A stretch of DNA of 64,000 nucleotides from Flavobacterium lacustre (GTDB lineage Bacteria > Bacteroidota > Bacteroidia > Flavobacteriales > Flavobacteriaceae), in NCBI RefSeq assembly GCF_027474525.2, contig NZ_CP114882.2, forward strand, positions 2,728,001 to 2,792,000, given 5' to 3'. Shown here one piece after another: positions 54,725-63,729 of the stretch. Both the position numbers and the translations under genes were made by a program. The first letter of the stretch is position 1. Each line of letters begins with the position of its first letter. The notes beneath the pieces are model-generated. The model had not been told where the DNA came from. It did no database searches and worked only from the letters and a program-made list of their open reading frames with translations.

Positions 54725-55198
54725 ATGAACATTAAACTCATCGCAATTGGCAAAACGGATAATAAAGCATTACAATCTTTAATTGATGATTATACCAAGC
54801 GTTTATCTTTTTATATCAAATTTGAACTGGATATTATTCCTGATATTAAGAATGTGAAAAATCTGTCTGAAGATCAGCAAAAAGAAAAAGAAGGCGAATT
54901 GATTTTGGCAAAAATAACTCCGACGGACCAACTTATTTTATTAGATGAAAACGGAAAAAACTTCTCCAGCGTAGGTTTTTCAGCCGAATTACAGAAGAAA
55001 ATGAATTCAGGTGTAAAAACATTGGTTTTTGTAATTGGTGGTCCTTACGGTTTTTCGGATGCCGTTTATGCTAAAGCGCAAGGAAAAATTTCACTCTCAC
55101 TTATGACATTTTCTCATCAAATGGTTCGTTTGTTTTTTATAGAGCAAGTATATCGTGGCTTTACAATTTTGAAAAACGAACCGTATCATCATCAGTAA
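54725..55198 (+). CDS. rlmH: 23S rRNA (pseudouridine-1915-N3)-methyltransferase
   Basis: 157 residues, SPOUT family. The C-terminal knot is seen in FVIGGPYGFSDAVYA and LSLMTFSHQMVRLFFIEQVYR, ending with the YHH Q tail of the family. It methylates pseudouridine at position 1915 in helix 69 of 23S rRNA. It starts 59 bp after the deaminase gene and converges on a lipoprotein gene. Confidence 0.96.
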   Translation: MNIKLIAIGKTDNKALQSLIDDYTKRLSFYIKFELDIIPDIKNVKNLSEDQQKEKEGELILAKITPTDQLILLDENGKNFSSVGFSAELQKKMNSGVKTLVFVIGGPYGFSDAVYAKAQGKISLSLMTFSHQMVRLFFIEQVYRGFTILKNEPYHHQ

Positions 55199-55222
55199 AT
55201 TTCAGTTGGCAGATGATGAGAT

Positions 55223-55840
55223 TTAGTAAATGAATTCTTCAATACTATCCGATTGTTTTTCTAAGGATTCCATCAGAATTTTATTTTGAATGTACATTCC
55301 GTAACTCATATTGGCATCAAAAGCAAAACGGATTGTGTCCGAATTGATTTTTACATTTTTGAAAAATGCATTAAAATAAGCTCTTTTTACAGCTAAATCA
55401 TTTACCCAAATTTCATTATTTTTATTAAAAAAGACAATAGTTCCAGATTTTGGTTTCCCCATTTTATAATATACTTCCGTGAAAGGAATAAAAGCCATGT
55501 TTTTACCAATACTGTCTGCGTAGGAATAATAATTCAGTGCTGCTTCGTTCTTATGTGCTTTTTCTTCCCGCTTTTTTTGTTGCAATTTCATGACTTCTAG
55601 AATTACTAATCGCAAAGGCAAACGCTTGTCGATATTCAAAATCCAATTAGTCGTAATAATGCTGTTTTTTCGGTTTACATCGGCTACCGTATCTTTACCA
55701 TTTATTTTAAAAAAAATGTAAATCGGCGAATGATCCTGAATATCTTTTACCAGAGTTACATTTGATTTTGGCAACAAAATATCTTTTTTATTTCCACAGG
55801 AAAAGAAAATAAAAAGAAAAATCAGCATGGAGTATTTCAT
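55223..55840 (-). CDS. Small lipoprotein of unknown function, 205 aa
   Basis: Lipoprotein signal with lipobox FFSC (Cys about 15, then GNKKD). The mature part is mixed alpha/beta with a basic helix (VMKLQQKKREEKAHKNEAAL). No motif I recognise. It is 4 bp after folP on the same strand, so it is probably cotranscribed with it. No relation to folate synthesis can be seen. Confidence 0.7.
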   Translation of the reverse strand: MKYSMLIFLFIFFSCGNKKDILLPKSNVTLVKDIQDHSPIYIFFKINGKDTVADVNRKNSIITTNWILNIDKRLPLRLVILEVMKLQQKKREEKAHKNEAALNYYSYADSIGKNMAFIPFTEVYYKMGKPKSGTIVFFNKNNEIWVNDLAVKRAYFNAFFKNVKINSDTIRFAFDANMSYGMYIQNKILMESLEKQSDSIEEFIY

Positions 55841-55844
55841 AATT

Positions 55845-56666
55845 TTAGTAGATTTTATTGAATAAAGTCACACATTCCATCGCTTCTTTCACATCATGAA
55901 CCCGAAGGATTTTTGCGCCTTTTGTCAATGCAATTGTATTTAAAACAGTAGTTCCGTTTAAAGCTTCTTCTGCATTAGAATTCAGTGTTTTATAAATCAT
56001 TGATTTTCTGGAAACACCGATCAACAAGGGTAATTCTAACAAGTTGAATAAATCTAGTTTTTGAAACACTTCGTAATTTTGCTCTACTGTTTTTGCAAAG
56101 CCAAATCCAGGATCTGTAATCAAATCATTAATGCCAAAACTTCGTGCTTTTGCAATTCGTTCCGAAAAATAAAAAAGCATTTCTTTCACAATATCGTCAT
56201 ACTGAGTCAATGTTTGCATCGTTTGTGGCGTTCCTTTCATGTGCATCATAATATACGGAACGCTGTATTTTGCAACTGTTTCCAACATTTTTTCGTCAAG
56301 ATGCCCGGCAGAAATATCGTTGATAATTGCAGCGCCACTTTCGATACTGGCTTTGGCTACTTCGGCACGAAAGGTATCAATAGAAAGAATGGTTTCCGGA
56401 AAATGTTTAAGTATCAAATTCACCACAGGGATGATTCTCGAAATTTCTTCTTGTTCTGATACAAACTCGGCGCTTGGCTTGCTGGAATATGCACCAACAT
56501 CAATAAACGTGGCACCTTCTGAACTCATTCTTTCAACTCTGGAAAGGATTTCACTTTCGTTTTTATATTTTCCACCATCAAAAAAAGAATTCGGGGTAAC
56601 ATTCAAAATCCCCATTATTTTGGGAATGGTCAAATCGATGAGTTGTCCTTTACAATTTATTGTCAT
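55845..56666 (-). CDS. folP: Dihydropteroate synthase
   Basis: 273 residues from ATG 56666. The frame extends to 56735, but those 23 residues are not family-like. It condenses pterin pyrophosphate with p-aminobenzoate and is the sulfonamide target. Markers: IMGILNVTPNSFFDGG, FIDVGAYSSKPSA, IINDISAGHLD, DPGFGFAKT and the phosphate-binding GVSRKSMIY. It is divergent from the DUF1599 gene, with a lipoprotein gene 4 bp downstream. Confidence 0.95.
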   Translation of the reverse strand: MTINCKGQLIDLTIPKIMGILNVTPNSFFDGGKYKNESEILSRVERMSSEGATFIDVGAYSSKPSAEFVSEQEEISRIIPVVNLILKHFPETILSIDTFRAEVAKASIESGAAIINDISAGHLDEKMLETVAKYSVPYIMMHMKGTPQTMQTLTQYDDIVKEMLFYFSERIAKARSFGINDLITDPGFGFAKTVEQNYEVFQKLDLFNLLELPLLIGVSRKSMIYKTLNSNAEEALNGTTVLNTIALTKGAKILRVHDVKEAMECVTLFNKIY

Positions 56667-56724
56667 TCGTTTTCGGTATTCTGTTAAAAAAATTGTGGCA
56701 CTCAAAATTCGAAAATCTTCAATC

Positions 56725-56758
56725 TTGAATTTCAATCAAAAAATAATCCTTATTTTTG
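56725..56758 (+). promoter_or_regulatory. Promoter of the DUF1599 gene
   Basis: TTG at 56725-56727 and TATTTTTG at 56751-56758 with a 23-bp spacer, 29 bp before the ATG at 56788. Confidence 0.55.
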
Positions 56759-56787
56759 AGCAAATTTACACAAATAAACAGCATTAA

Positions 56788-57330
56788 ATGAAGAATACTT
56801 CACAAGAATATGATAGCGTAATTGCGATTTGCCGCACTTTATTTATCAACAAAATGAAAGATTACGGTAGTGCTTGGCGCATCTTAAGACTACCTTCTTT
56901 AACGGATCAAATTTTCATAAAAGCACAACGGATCAGAAGTTTACAAGAAAACGAAATTCGAAAAGTTGATGAAGATGAAACCGGAGAATTCATTGGAATC
57001 ATCAATTATTCAATCATGGCTTTAATTCAATTGGAATTAGGCGTTGTAGATCAACCTGATTTAGACGTAGAAAAAGCAACAGCATTATACGATTCAAAAA
57101 TCAAACTTACCAAAGATTTAATGGAAGCTAAAAACCATGATTATGGTGAAGCTTGGCGCGAAATGCGAGTAAGTTCTTTGACTGATTTGATTCTGCAAAA
57201 ACTCCTTCGCGTAAAACAAATTGAAGACAATAAAGGAAAAACTTTAGTCTCTGAAGGAATTGATGCTAATTATCAGGATATGATTAATTATTCTGTTTTT
57301 GCCTTGATTTTGATGGGAGAAAACAAATAA
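56788..57330 (+). CDS. DUF1599 protein with internal duplication
   Basis: 180 residues. Two halves repeat the same pattern: KMKDYGSAWRILRLPSLTDQ in the first and KNHDYGEAWREMRVSSLTDL in the second, about 90 residues apart, each followed by a helix with R/K-rich sequence and an INYS motif. The family is all-alpha and cytosolic with no known biochemical role. It opens a rightward run that leads to a DoxX-type protein, a thioredoxin-like protein and tpiA, an order usual in flavobacteria. Confidence 0.9.
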   Translation: MKNTSQEYDSVIAICRTLFINKMKDYGSAWRILRLPSLTDQIFIKAQRIRSLQENEIRKVDEDETGEFIGIINYSIMALIQLELGVVDQPDLDVEKATALYDSKIKLTKDLMEAKNHDYGEAWREMRVSSLTDLILQKLLRVKQIEDNKGKTLVSEGIDANYQDMINYSVFALILMGENK

Positions 57331-57392
57331 CTCCTTTTTTGATTTAGTAATTACACTTTCAAAATAAATCCTAAAAATACAAATCAAATAAT

Positions 57393-58502
57393 ATGATTTC
57401 TCTAAAAAATGCCCTCACTCAATTCTCACGAATTTTCGTTGGAATTTTATTTATCATTTCTGGTTTAATTAAACTAAATGACCCGCTTGGATTCTCTTAT
57501 AAACTGGCCGAATATTTTAGTGAACCCGTTTTTAATCTGCCGGTTTTTATTCCGTTTGCTTTGGCTATAGCCTTATTCTTAGTTATTCTTGAAGTGATTT
57601 TAGGTGTTATGTTGCTTATTGGTTACCAATCAAAATTGACGATTTGTAGCCTGTTGTTACTCATTATCATGTTCACATTTCTCACTTTTTATTCCGCTTA
57701 TTTTGATGTGGTTAAAGATTGTGGCTGTTTTGGTGATGCGTTACATTTAACACCTTGGCAATCGTTTACAAAAGACATTATACTATTGTTTTTTATTCTG
57801 ATTTTGTTTTTTAATCAAAAATTGGTTAAGCCTTTATTTAGCAATCGTGTCCAAAATAGTTTAGCGATTATAAGTTTTATTTTGTGTGCTTTTATGGGCT
57901 ATTGGGTCATAAATCATTTGCCTTTAAAGGATTTTCGTCCGTTTCAAGTGGGAAATAACATCCAGAAAGGAATGCGAATTCCGGATAATGCGCCAAAAAG
58001 CATAGTCGAAATGGTTTTCATTTATAAAGTAAATGGCGTGGATAAAGAGTTTACAGAGAAAGATTTAATGTCAATTCCGGAAGGCGCGACCTTTGTAGAC
58101 CGAAAAGATAAAGTAATCGTAGAAGGATACGTTCCTCCTATTCATGATTTCGGTATGGAAAAAGATGGTTCTGATTATAAAGAAGAATTCTTGGACAAGC
58201 CAAAACTAATGCTTTTTGTAGCCTATGATTTAACGCTTTCAGATAAAAAAGGAATGTCAGAATTAGAGAAATTAAAACAAACTGCTTCCGCAAAAGGGTA
58301 TACCGTTATTGGAATGACAGGATCATCACCGGAAGAAATTGCCAAAACTAAAAAACAATTTGGTTTTACCTTTGATTTTTATTTCTGTGACGCTATTGCT
58401 TTAAAAACTATCGAAAGAGCCAATCCAAGTGTTGTAATTCTTGAAAAAGGAACTGTGAAACAGAAAGTGCATTACAATGATATTGAAGATTTGAAATTGT
58501 AA
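57393..58502 (+). CDS. BT_3928/DoxX-type membrane protein
   Basis: 369 residues. Residues 1-160 contain four to five hydrophobic helices with the DoxX/MauE-type start RIFVGILFIISGLIKLNDP and a KDCGCFGDAL motif (Cys pair) between helices. The C-terminal half is a soluble domain with no thioredoxin CxxC that I can see. In Bacteroidota the family is named BT_3928 and is often beside a TlpA-type protein, suggesting a membrane redox role (inference). The TlpA-type gene follows 150 bp downstream. Confidence 0.85.
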   Translation: MISLKNALTQFSRIFVGILFIISGLIKLNDPLGFSYKLAEYFSEPVFNLPVFIPFALAIALFLVILEVILGVMLLIGYQSKLTICSLLLLIIMFTFLTFYSAYFDVVKDCGCFGDALHLTPWQSFTKDIILLFFILILFFNQKLVKPLFSNRVQNSLAIISFILCAFMGYWVINHLPLKDFRPFQVGNNIQKGMRIPDNAPKSIVEMVFIYKVNGVDKEFTEKDLMSIPEGATFVDRKDKVIVEGYVPPIHDFGMEKDGSDYKEEFLDKPKLMLFVAYDLTLSDKKGMSELEKLKQTASAKGYTVIGMTGSSPEEIAKTKKQFGFTFDFYFCDAIALKTIERANPSVVILEKGTVKQKVHYNDIEDLKL

Positions 58503-58628
58503 AACACAAAGAGTAAAACCTTAAGTGTTAGTATTAATTTTTTATTAACTATATCGATATTGCTTGTTATTTTTAGGATTCTGCTCTCAAAATTCTTAAA
58601 ACTACCAACTGCTTTCCATTTCTTTGAT

Positions 58629-58636
58629 TAACTTTG
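58629..58636 (+). promoter_or_regulatory. -7 element of the TlpA-like gene
   Basis: TAACTTTG matches TAnnTTTG, 16 bp before the ATG at 58653. The -33 element was not found. Confidence 0.4.
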
Positions 58637-58652
58637 TGAAAATTATAAATAA

Positions 58653-59147
58653 ATGAAAAAAATAATTATTTTACTAATCGCTTTTGCCACTTTTTCTTGT
58701 TCCAATGCTCAAAAAACTTCCTTTTCAAAAGAAGCTTTATCAGAAACTTTATTGGCAACTGACGGAAGTCAGGTAGCTTTTCAAGATATCTTAAAAAAAT
58801 ATGAAGGTAAAACTTTAGTAATTGAAATTTGGGCTTCTTGGTGTGGTGATTGTGTAAAAGCAATGCCAAAAATTAAAGAACTGCAAGCCAATAATCCAGA
58901 AGTGGCTTATCTGTTTATTTCGATGGATAAAACTGCCGACAAATGGAAAACTGGAATTGAAAAACACGAATTGAAAGGCGATCACTTTATGGCCAATGAC
59001 CAAATGAAAGGTGTTTTTGCCAAAGCAATGGATGTAAATTGGATTCCAAGATATATCATAGTTGACAAAACGGGTAAAATTGCTCTTTATAAAGCCATCG
59101 AAACTGATTTTGATATCATAAATGAAACGTTGAAAAAGTTGAAATAA
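58653..59147 (+). CDS. TlpA-like thioredoxin-fold lipoprotein
   Basis: 164 residues. Lipoprotein signal (lipobox TFSC, Cys about 16, then SNAQK). The thioredoxin fold has active-site motif WASWCGDCVKAMPKI, a C-x-x-C variant of the TlpA/ResA class, and the cis-Pro in NWIPRYIIVDKTG. It is a periplasmic thiol reductase or oxidoreductase, membrane-anchored. The neighbouring DoxX-type protein may be its membrane partner (inference). Confidence 0.9.
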   Translation: MKKIIILLIAFATFSCSNAQKTSFSKEALSETLLATDGSQVAFQDILKKYEGKTLVIEIWASWCGDCVKAMPKIKELQANNPEVAYLFISMDKTADKWKTGIEKHELKGDHFMANDQMKGVFAKAMDVNWIPRYIIVDKTGKIALYKAIETDFDIINETLKKLK

Positions 59148-59201
59148 TCACTTTTTACATAAAAACAAAAACACGAATACCTTAATATAAATACAATTAA
59201 A

Positions 59202-59957
59202 ATGAGAAAGAAGATTGTTGCAGGAAACTGGAAAATGCATAAAAATGCAGAACAAACTGAAGATTTATTAAACGAATTAATAGCACAAATCCCAACCGAA
59301 ACAACTGCACAAGTAATTGTAGCACCTACATTTGTTAACTTGGCATCTGCTGTTGATCATTTAGAATTCACAAATATTGCTGTTGCAGCACAAAACGTAC
59401 ATCAAGCAGAAAGCGGAGCTTTTACAGGTGAGATTTCAGCTGATATGCTTAAAAGTGTTGGTGTAAATACTGTAATTCTTGGACATTCAGAGCGTAGAGC
59501 CATTTTCCATGAAACAGATGCATTAATTGCGAGTAAAGTAAATACTGCTTTGAAACATGAAATGACTGTTATTTTCTGTTTTGGAGAAGAATTAAAAGAC
59601 CGTCAATCTGCTAATCATTTTAACATTGTTGAAAACCAATTGAAAGATGGTTTATTCCATATCGAAGCAAAAGCTTGGGAAAACATTGTTTTGGCTTACG
59701 AGCCAGTTTGGGCAATTGGAACCGGAGAAACAGCTTCACCGGAACAAGCACAAGAAATGCACGAATTCATCAGAGAAACTGTTCGTAAAGCATTTGGAAG
59801 TGACGTTGCCGAAGATGTTTCTATCCTTTACGGTGGAAGTGTAAAACCAGATAACGCAAAAGAAATTTTCTCTAAACCAGATGTAGACGGAGGTCTTATT
59901 GGTGGAGCAGCACTTAACGCAAAAGATTTTGTTGCGATTATTAACGCAGCAGTTTAA
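59202..59957 (+). CDS. tpiA: Triosephosphate isomerase
   Basis: 251 residues. Catalytic residues seen: AGNWKMHK (Lys), LGHSERR (electrophilic His) and AYEPVWAIGTG (general base Glu), plus the phosphate-binding GGSVKPDNAKEI. It interconverts dihydroxyacetone phosphate and glyceraldehyde-3-phosphate. A terminator lies 18 bp after the stop, so prmA downstream has its own promoter. Confidence 0.97.
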   Translation: MRKKIVAGNWKMHKNAEQTEDLLNELIAQIPTETTAQVIVAPTFVNLASAVDHLEFTNIAVAAQNVHQAESGAFTGEISADMLKSVGVNTVILGHSERRAIFHETDALIASKVNTALKHEMTVIFCFGEELKDRQSANHFNIVENQLKDGLFHIEAKAWENIVLAYEPVWAIGTGETASPEQAQEMHEFIRETVRKAFGSDVAEDVSILYGGSVKPDNAKEIFSKPDVDGGLIGGAALNAKDFVAIINAAV

Positions 59958-59974
59958 AATTTTATACACAAATC

Positions 59975-60009
59975 AAAAAGCGGTAATTCCAGAATTACCG
60001 CTTTTTTTT
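59975..60009 (+). terminator. Terminator of tpiA
   Basis: A near-continuous 15-bp stem (59975-59989 with 59992-60006), tiny loop and T-run. It probably forms a shorter stem with a larger loop in practice. Confidence 0.85.
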
Positions 60010-60039
60010 GTTTTTAATTCTTCTGTAAAAAGATAATGT

Positions 60040-60047
60040 TACCTTTG
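60040..60047 (+). promoter_or_regulatory. -7 element of prmA
   Basis: TACCTTTG matches TAnnTTTG, 15 bp before the ATG at 60063. No -33 element at proper spacing. It supports the shorter start of prmA. Confidence 0.45.
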
Positions 60048-60062
60048 CAAAAAAAATTAAAC

Positions 60063-60896
60063 ATGTCAAACATTTATATCGGATATCATTTTACCATTGA
60101 ACCTAAAGAACTGGGTTCAGAAATATTAATTGCAGAGTTAGGCGAAAAAGCATTCGAAAGTTTTACCGAGACGGAAACGGGCATTTCTGCTTATGTTCAA
60201 AAAGATTTATGGGACGAAATGATTTTAGAAGATATTCACATTTTACAATCAGAGGAATTCGAAATTGATTATACTTTTGAAGAAATCGAACAAGTAAATT
60301 GGAATGAAGAATGGGAAAAGAATTTTGAACCTATCGACGTCGATGGGAATTGTCATGTTCGCGCCCCATTTCATCCCCAAACAAATGCCGAGTTTGACAT
60401 TGTAATTGAACCAAAAATGAGTTTCGGAACCGGTCATCATGAAACAACTCACATGATGATTCAGCATTTATTAGAAATAGATGTAAACGGATTAAAAACA
60501 CTTGATATGGGCTGCGGAACAGCTATTTTGGCAATTCTTGCCGAAATGAAAGGGGCTCAACCAATCGATGCTATTGATATTGACAATTGGTGTTACCTCA
60601 ATTCCATCGAAAATGCAGAACGCAACAATTGCAAGCAAATAACAGTTTACGAAGGTGATGCGAGTTTATTGAAAGATAAAAAATACGATTTAATCATCGC
60701 TAATATCAATAGAAATATTTTGTTAAACGACATGCAAAGTTATGTTGATTGTCTAAATCCAAAAGGGACATTACTATTGAGTGGTTTTTATGAAGAAGAC
60801 ATCCCTTACATTGATGCTTCTTGCACAGAGAAGGGCTTAACTTATGTTAAAAAATTTCAAAGAAACAATTGGGTTTCTTTAAAATACGTAAATTAG
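60063..60896 (+). CDS. prmA: Ribosomal protein L11 methyltransferase
   Basis: 277 residues from ATG 60063. The frame extends to 60036, but those residues lie on the -7 promoter element. SAM-binding motif TLDMGCGTAILAILA at about 150-164 and the substrate-side MSFGTGHHETTHM motif of PrmA. It trimethylates lysines of L11. A 41-bp gap leads to clpS. Confidence 0.95.
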   Translation: MSNIYIGYHFTIEPKELGSEILIAELGEKAFESFTETETGISAYVQKDLWDEMILEDIHILQSEEFEIDYTFEEIEQVNWNEEWEKNFEPIDVDGNCHVRAPFHPQTNAEFDIVIEPKMSFGTGHHETTHMMIQHLLEIDVNGLKTLDMGCGTAILAILAEMKGAQPIDAIDIDNWCYLNSIENAERNNCKQITVYEGDASLLKDKKYDLIIANINRNILLNDMQSYVDCLNPKGTLLLSGFYEEDIPYIDASCTEKGLTYVKKFQRNNWVSLKYVN

Positions 60897-60937
60897 TATT
60901 ATTTTTTATTAATTACGAAAGTACAAAAACCTACCAA

Positions 60938-61213
60938 ATGAGTACTAAAGAAAAAGTAAGAGAAAGAGTAAGTGTCAAAGAAATTACAAGTCTGGATAAT
61001 GAAATTGTAGTTTATAATGACGACGTAAATACATTTGACCATGTAATTGACACCTTAATCCGTGTTTGTAGTCATACCGCGGAACAGGCCGAACAATGTT
61101 CGCTAATTGTTCATTATAATGGAAAATGTACCGTAAAAACGGGTCCTTATGACAAATTAAAACCCCAATGCACCCAATTACTCGAAGCTGGCCTGAGTGC
61201 CGAAATAGTTTAA
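60938..61213 (+). CDS. clpS: ClpS adaptor protein
   Basis: 91 residues from ATG 60938. The frame extends upstream into prmA, but those 23 residues are not ClpS-like. The ClpS fold is recognised by VVYNDDVNTFDHVIDTLIRV (the N-degron binding loop) and EQAEQCSLIVHYNGKC. It hands N-end-rule substrates to the ClpAP/ClpCP protease. The family's typical long disordered N-terminus is short here. Confidence 0.93.
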   Translation: MSTKEKVRERVSVKEITSLDNEIVVYNDDVNTFDHVIDTLIRVCSHTAEQAEQCSLIVHYNGKCTVKTGPYDKLKPQCTQLLEAGLSAEIV

Positions 61214-61281
61214 TATAGAAATTGGCTTTACATCACTAAATTAATTATTGTTAATAATTCAAAAAATAAGTGCTTTTATTT

Positions 61282-61289
61282 TATATTTG
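61282..61289 (+). promoter_or_regulatory. -7 element of the hydroxylase gene
   Basis: TATATTTG, 18 bp before the ATG at 61308. A -33 element at the expected distance is missing. It fits the ATG start and not the TTG at 61248. Confidence 0.45.
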
Positions 61290-61307
61290 AATAAAAATAC
61301 TTGCTTT

Positions 61308-62573
61308 ATGGAACAATACGGTAAAATTTTAGTTTTTGTAATGCCAATTTTTTTAATATTAATTCTATTAGAAAAAGCATACGGTCATTACAAAGGGGAA
61401 GATACTGCCCCAAATATGGATTCAGTGGCAAGTGTGAGTTCCGGAATGGTCAATTCTGTAAAAGATGTTCTTGGACTTAGCATCACCCTAATTTCTTACG
61501 ATTGGATTGTTTCCAAAATAGCAATTTATAATTTGGAAGCTTCTGTTACAGCCTATATAATTGGTTTTATAGTAATCGATTTTTACGGATATTGGTCTCA
61601 CCGTTTGTCTCATCAAATCAATTTTTTATGGAACAAACATGCCATTCATCACAGTAGTGAGGAATTTAATTTGGCTTGTGCTTTGCGGCAACCCGTTTCC
61701 AGTTTTGTAAACTTATTTACATTTTTATTAATTCCTGCGGCTTTTTTGGGAGTGCCCGCCAAAGTGATTGCGGTTACACTTCCTATTCATTTATTTTTAC
61801 AATTCTGGTACCACACCAAACACATTAAGAAAATTGGTTTCTTAGAAAAAATTCTGGTTTCTCCTTCCCATCATCGCGTACATCATGCGATTAATCCGGA
61901 GTATATGGACAAGAATCATTCGCAAATATTCATTTTTTGGGATAAGCTGTTTGGCACATTTCAGGAAGAATTAGAAACAGTACCTCCTGTTTTTGGCATA
62001 ACAAGACCCGCAAATACCTGGAATCCGATTCGGATTAATTTTCAACATCTTTGGTTACTGATTACTGATGCTTGGCGAGCCGAAAACTGGAAAGATAAAT
62101 GTACTATCTGGTTCAAACCAACCGGTTGGCGCCCAGAAAATTTTGAAGAAAAATATCCGGTTTATAAGATTACAAACGTATATGATTTTAAGAAATATGG
62201 TACCCAACATTCAAATAAATTAATGTATTGGTCTCTATTTCAAGCAATCATTACGTTGTTGTTTATCAGCTATTTGTACAGCTCTATTGCAATTATTGGC
62301 ATTCCTAATGTGTTTCTGTTTGGAGCCTTTATATTCATTACCGTTTACAGCTACACAGAATTAATGGACACCCGAAAATTTTCTTTACTGTGGGAAAGCA
62401 TCCGCTTTTTATTTGGCATCACTTTAATCCTTTATTTTGGTGATTGGTTTGGAATGAGTCAATGGTTTCCTTTTGCTAATTATATCATTATTGGGTACTT
62501 AATACTTTCGCTTTTGGTCAATATTTACTTTGTAAGTATCAATTTTGAAAAAGAAAAAATAGCTTTAGCTTAA
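61308..62573 (+). CDS. Fatty acid hydroxylase/sterol desaturase superfamily membrane protein
   Basis: 421 residues from ATG 61308. A TTG at 61248 in frame would add 20 residues, but a promoter box lies between. Multi-helix integral membrane diiron protein: the histidine clusters are HRLSH, HAIHH and SHHRVHHA, the typical eight-His set. Overall layout resembles bacterial relatives of alkylglycerol monooxygenase (TMEM195). A role in lipid hydroxylation or ether-lipid breakdown is plausible. It is 14 bp before the YhhN-type gene, whose family acts on ether lipids, which adds support. Confidence 0.88.
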   Translation: MEQYGKILVFVMPIFLILILLEKAYGHYKGEDTAPNMDSVASVSSGMVNSVKDVLGLSITLISYDWIVSKIAIYNLEASVTAYIIGFIVIDFYGYWSHRLSHQINFLWNKHAIHHSSEEFNLACALRQPVSSFVNLFTFLLIPAAFLGVPAKVIAVTLPIHLFLQFWYHTKHIKKIGFLEKILVSPSHHRVHHAINPEYMDKNHSQIFIFWDKLFGTFQEELETVPPVFGITRPANTWNPIRINFQHLWLLITDAWRAENWKDKCTIWFKPTGWRPENFEEKYPVYKITNVYDFKKYGTQHSNKLMYWSLFQAIITLLFISYLYSSIAIIGIPNVFLFGAFIFITVYSYTELMDTRKFSLLWESIRFLFGITLILYFGDWFGMSQWFPFANYIIIGYLILSLLVNIYFVSINFEKEKIALA

Positions 62574-62587
62574 CTTAAAATCACTTC

Positions 62588-63259
62588 ATGAAAGACAAAT
62601 TATTATTGAAAAGTTATATTGGTTTCAGTGCACTCTATCTTTTGATTATTCTTATGGACCGGGACGATTTAGCGTGGTTTATGAAACCTTTTTTGCTTCC
62701 TTTTTTAGGATTAGCCGTTTTGTTTTCTGAAGGATTTTCGACAAAAAAAGTGTTGTTATCGGCCTTGATATTTTCATGGATTGGCGATATTATTTTAATG
62801 TTTGCTGACAAAGGGGAATTGTATTTCATCTTTGGATTAGTAGCATTCCTGATTTCCCATATTATTTATATTACATTGTTTTACAAACAGAAAAATACCA
62901 GGACAAACGAAAAAACAGCTCTTTATTGGACGGGCATTTTTGTAATTCTTGTGTATTTTGCAATGATGATATTTTTGTTATTTCCTAAATTAGGTCCTTT
63001 AAAAATTCCCGTTTTAGTTTATGCAACTGTCATTACAACCATGCTTTATTTTGCTTTTAAAGGCAGTTTAATATGGGAAAAATCAGCTGCTAATGCTGTT
63101 TTATCGGGAGCGATATTCTTTGTGAGTTCGGATAGCATATTAGCGTTCAACAAGTTTTATGCTCCTGTCCCACTCGCTTCGTTTTTAATAATGATTACGT
63201 ATCTGGTAGCACAATATTTAATTACAGTAGGGATTTTAAAATTAAACCAAAAAAAATAG
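62588..63259 (+). CDS. YhhN family protein (lysoplasmalogenase-like)
   Basis: 223 residues with about eight membrane helices. YhhN/TMEM86 motifs are present: MKPFLLPFLGLAVLFSEGF, FSWIGDIILMF (conserved Asp67) and the later FVSSDSILAFNKF (second Asp). Family members hydrolyse the vinyl ether bond of lysoplasmalogen. Bacterial substrates are unclear. Its gene directly follows the ether-lipid-monooxygenase-like gene, probably in one operon. A degenerate relative is at 36045-36761. Confidence 0.87.
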   Translation: MKDKLLLKSYIGFSALYLLIILMDRDDLAWFMKPFLLPFLGLAVLFSEGFSTKKVLLSALIFSWIGDIILMFADKGELYFIFGLVAFLISHIIYITLFYKQKNTRTNEKTALYWTGIFVILVYFAMMIFLLFPKLGPLKIPVLVYATVITTMLYFAFKGSLIWEKSAANAVLSGAIFFVSSDSILAFNKFYAPVPLASFLIMITYLVAQYLITVGILKLNQKK

Positions 63260-63285
63260 CATCTTCTTTTTTTAAGAAAATGCTA
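63257..63285. terminator. Hairpin between the YhhN-type and YeeE-type genes
   Basis: TAGCATcTTCTT (63257-63268) pairs with AAGAAaATGCTA (63274-63285), one mismatch, 5-nt loop. The left arm includes the stop codon of the YhhN-type gene. An A-run before and T-rich sequence after suggest a bidirectional terminator for the convergent genes. Confidence 0.6.
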
Positions 63286-63312
63286 TATTATATTTTTGAT
63301 TTTTTTTAAAAT

Positions 63313-63726
63313 TTAATGAGGTAGTTTATCTTTCAATAATCCGTAGATAAAAGTACCTACCAAGGCGCCAAAAAGGACCAAAATCACAGGAAAAAAACCT
63401 GCACCTAATAGAATAAATATAGGTCCCGGACAAGAGCCAACCAATGCCCAGCCCAATCCGAAAAATAATCCGCCAATCCAATAACGGGTGGATCCTTTCT
63501 CTTTATCCAATATTTCAATGGGAAGTCCCTTGATGTCTTTTATATTTTTTCTTTTTATAATTTGAATCCCAATTACACCAGTTATAATGGCAACGCCAAT
63601 GATTCCATACATATGAAACGATTGAAATTGAAACATTTCATAAATTCGATACCAGGAAACAGCTTCCGATTTTGTGAGTACAATTCCAAAAACTAATCCG
63701 ACCAAAAAATATTTTAATACATTCAT
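63313..63726 (-). CDS. YeeE/YedE-type transporter half, DUF6691-like
   Basis: 137 residues with four helices. The core motif is FGLGWALVGSCPGPIFILLGAG, the C-terminal half-family signature with the conserved Cys in the GSCPGP turn. Pairs of such short proteins together form a thiosulfate-type or sulfur-compound channel in many bacteria. The partner half is encoded 3 bp upstream on the same strand, and the two are expected to be translated together. Confidence 0.9.
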   Translation of the reverse strand: MNVLKYFLVGLVFGIVLTKSEAVSWYRIYEMFQFQSFHMYGIIGVAIITGVIGIQIIKRKNIKDIKGLPIEILDKEKGSTRYWIGGLFFGLGWALVGSCPGPIFILLGAGFFPVILVLFGALVGTFIYGLLKDKLPH

Positions 63727-63729
63727 CTG

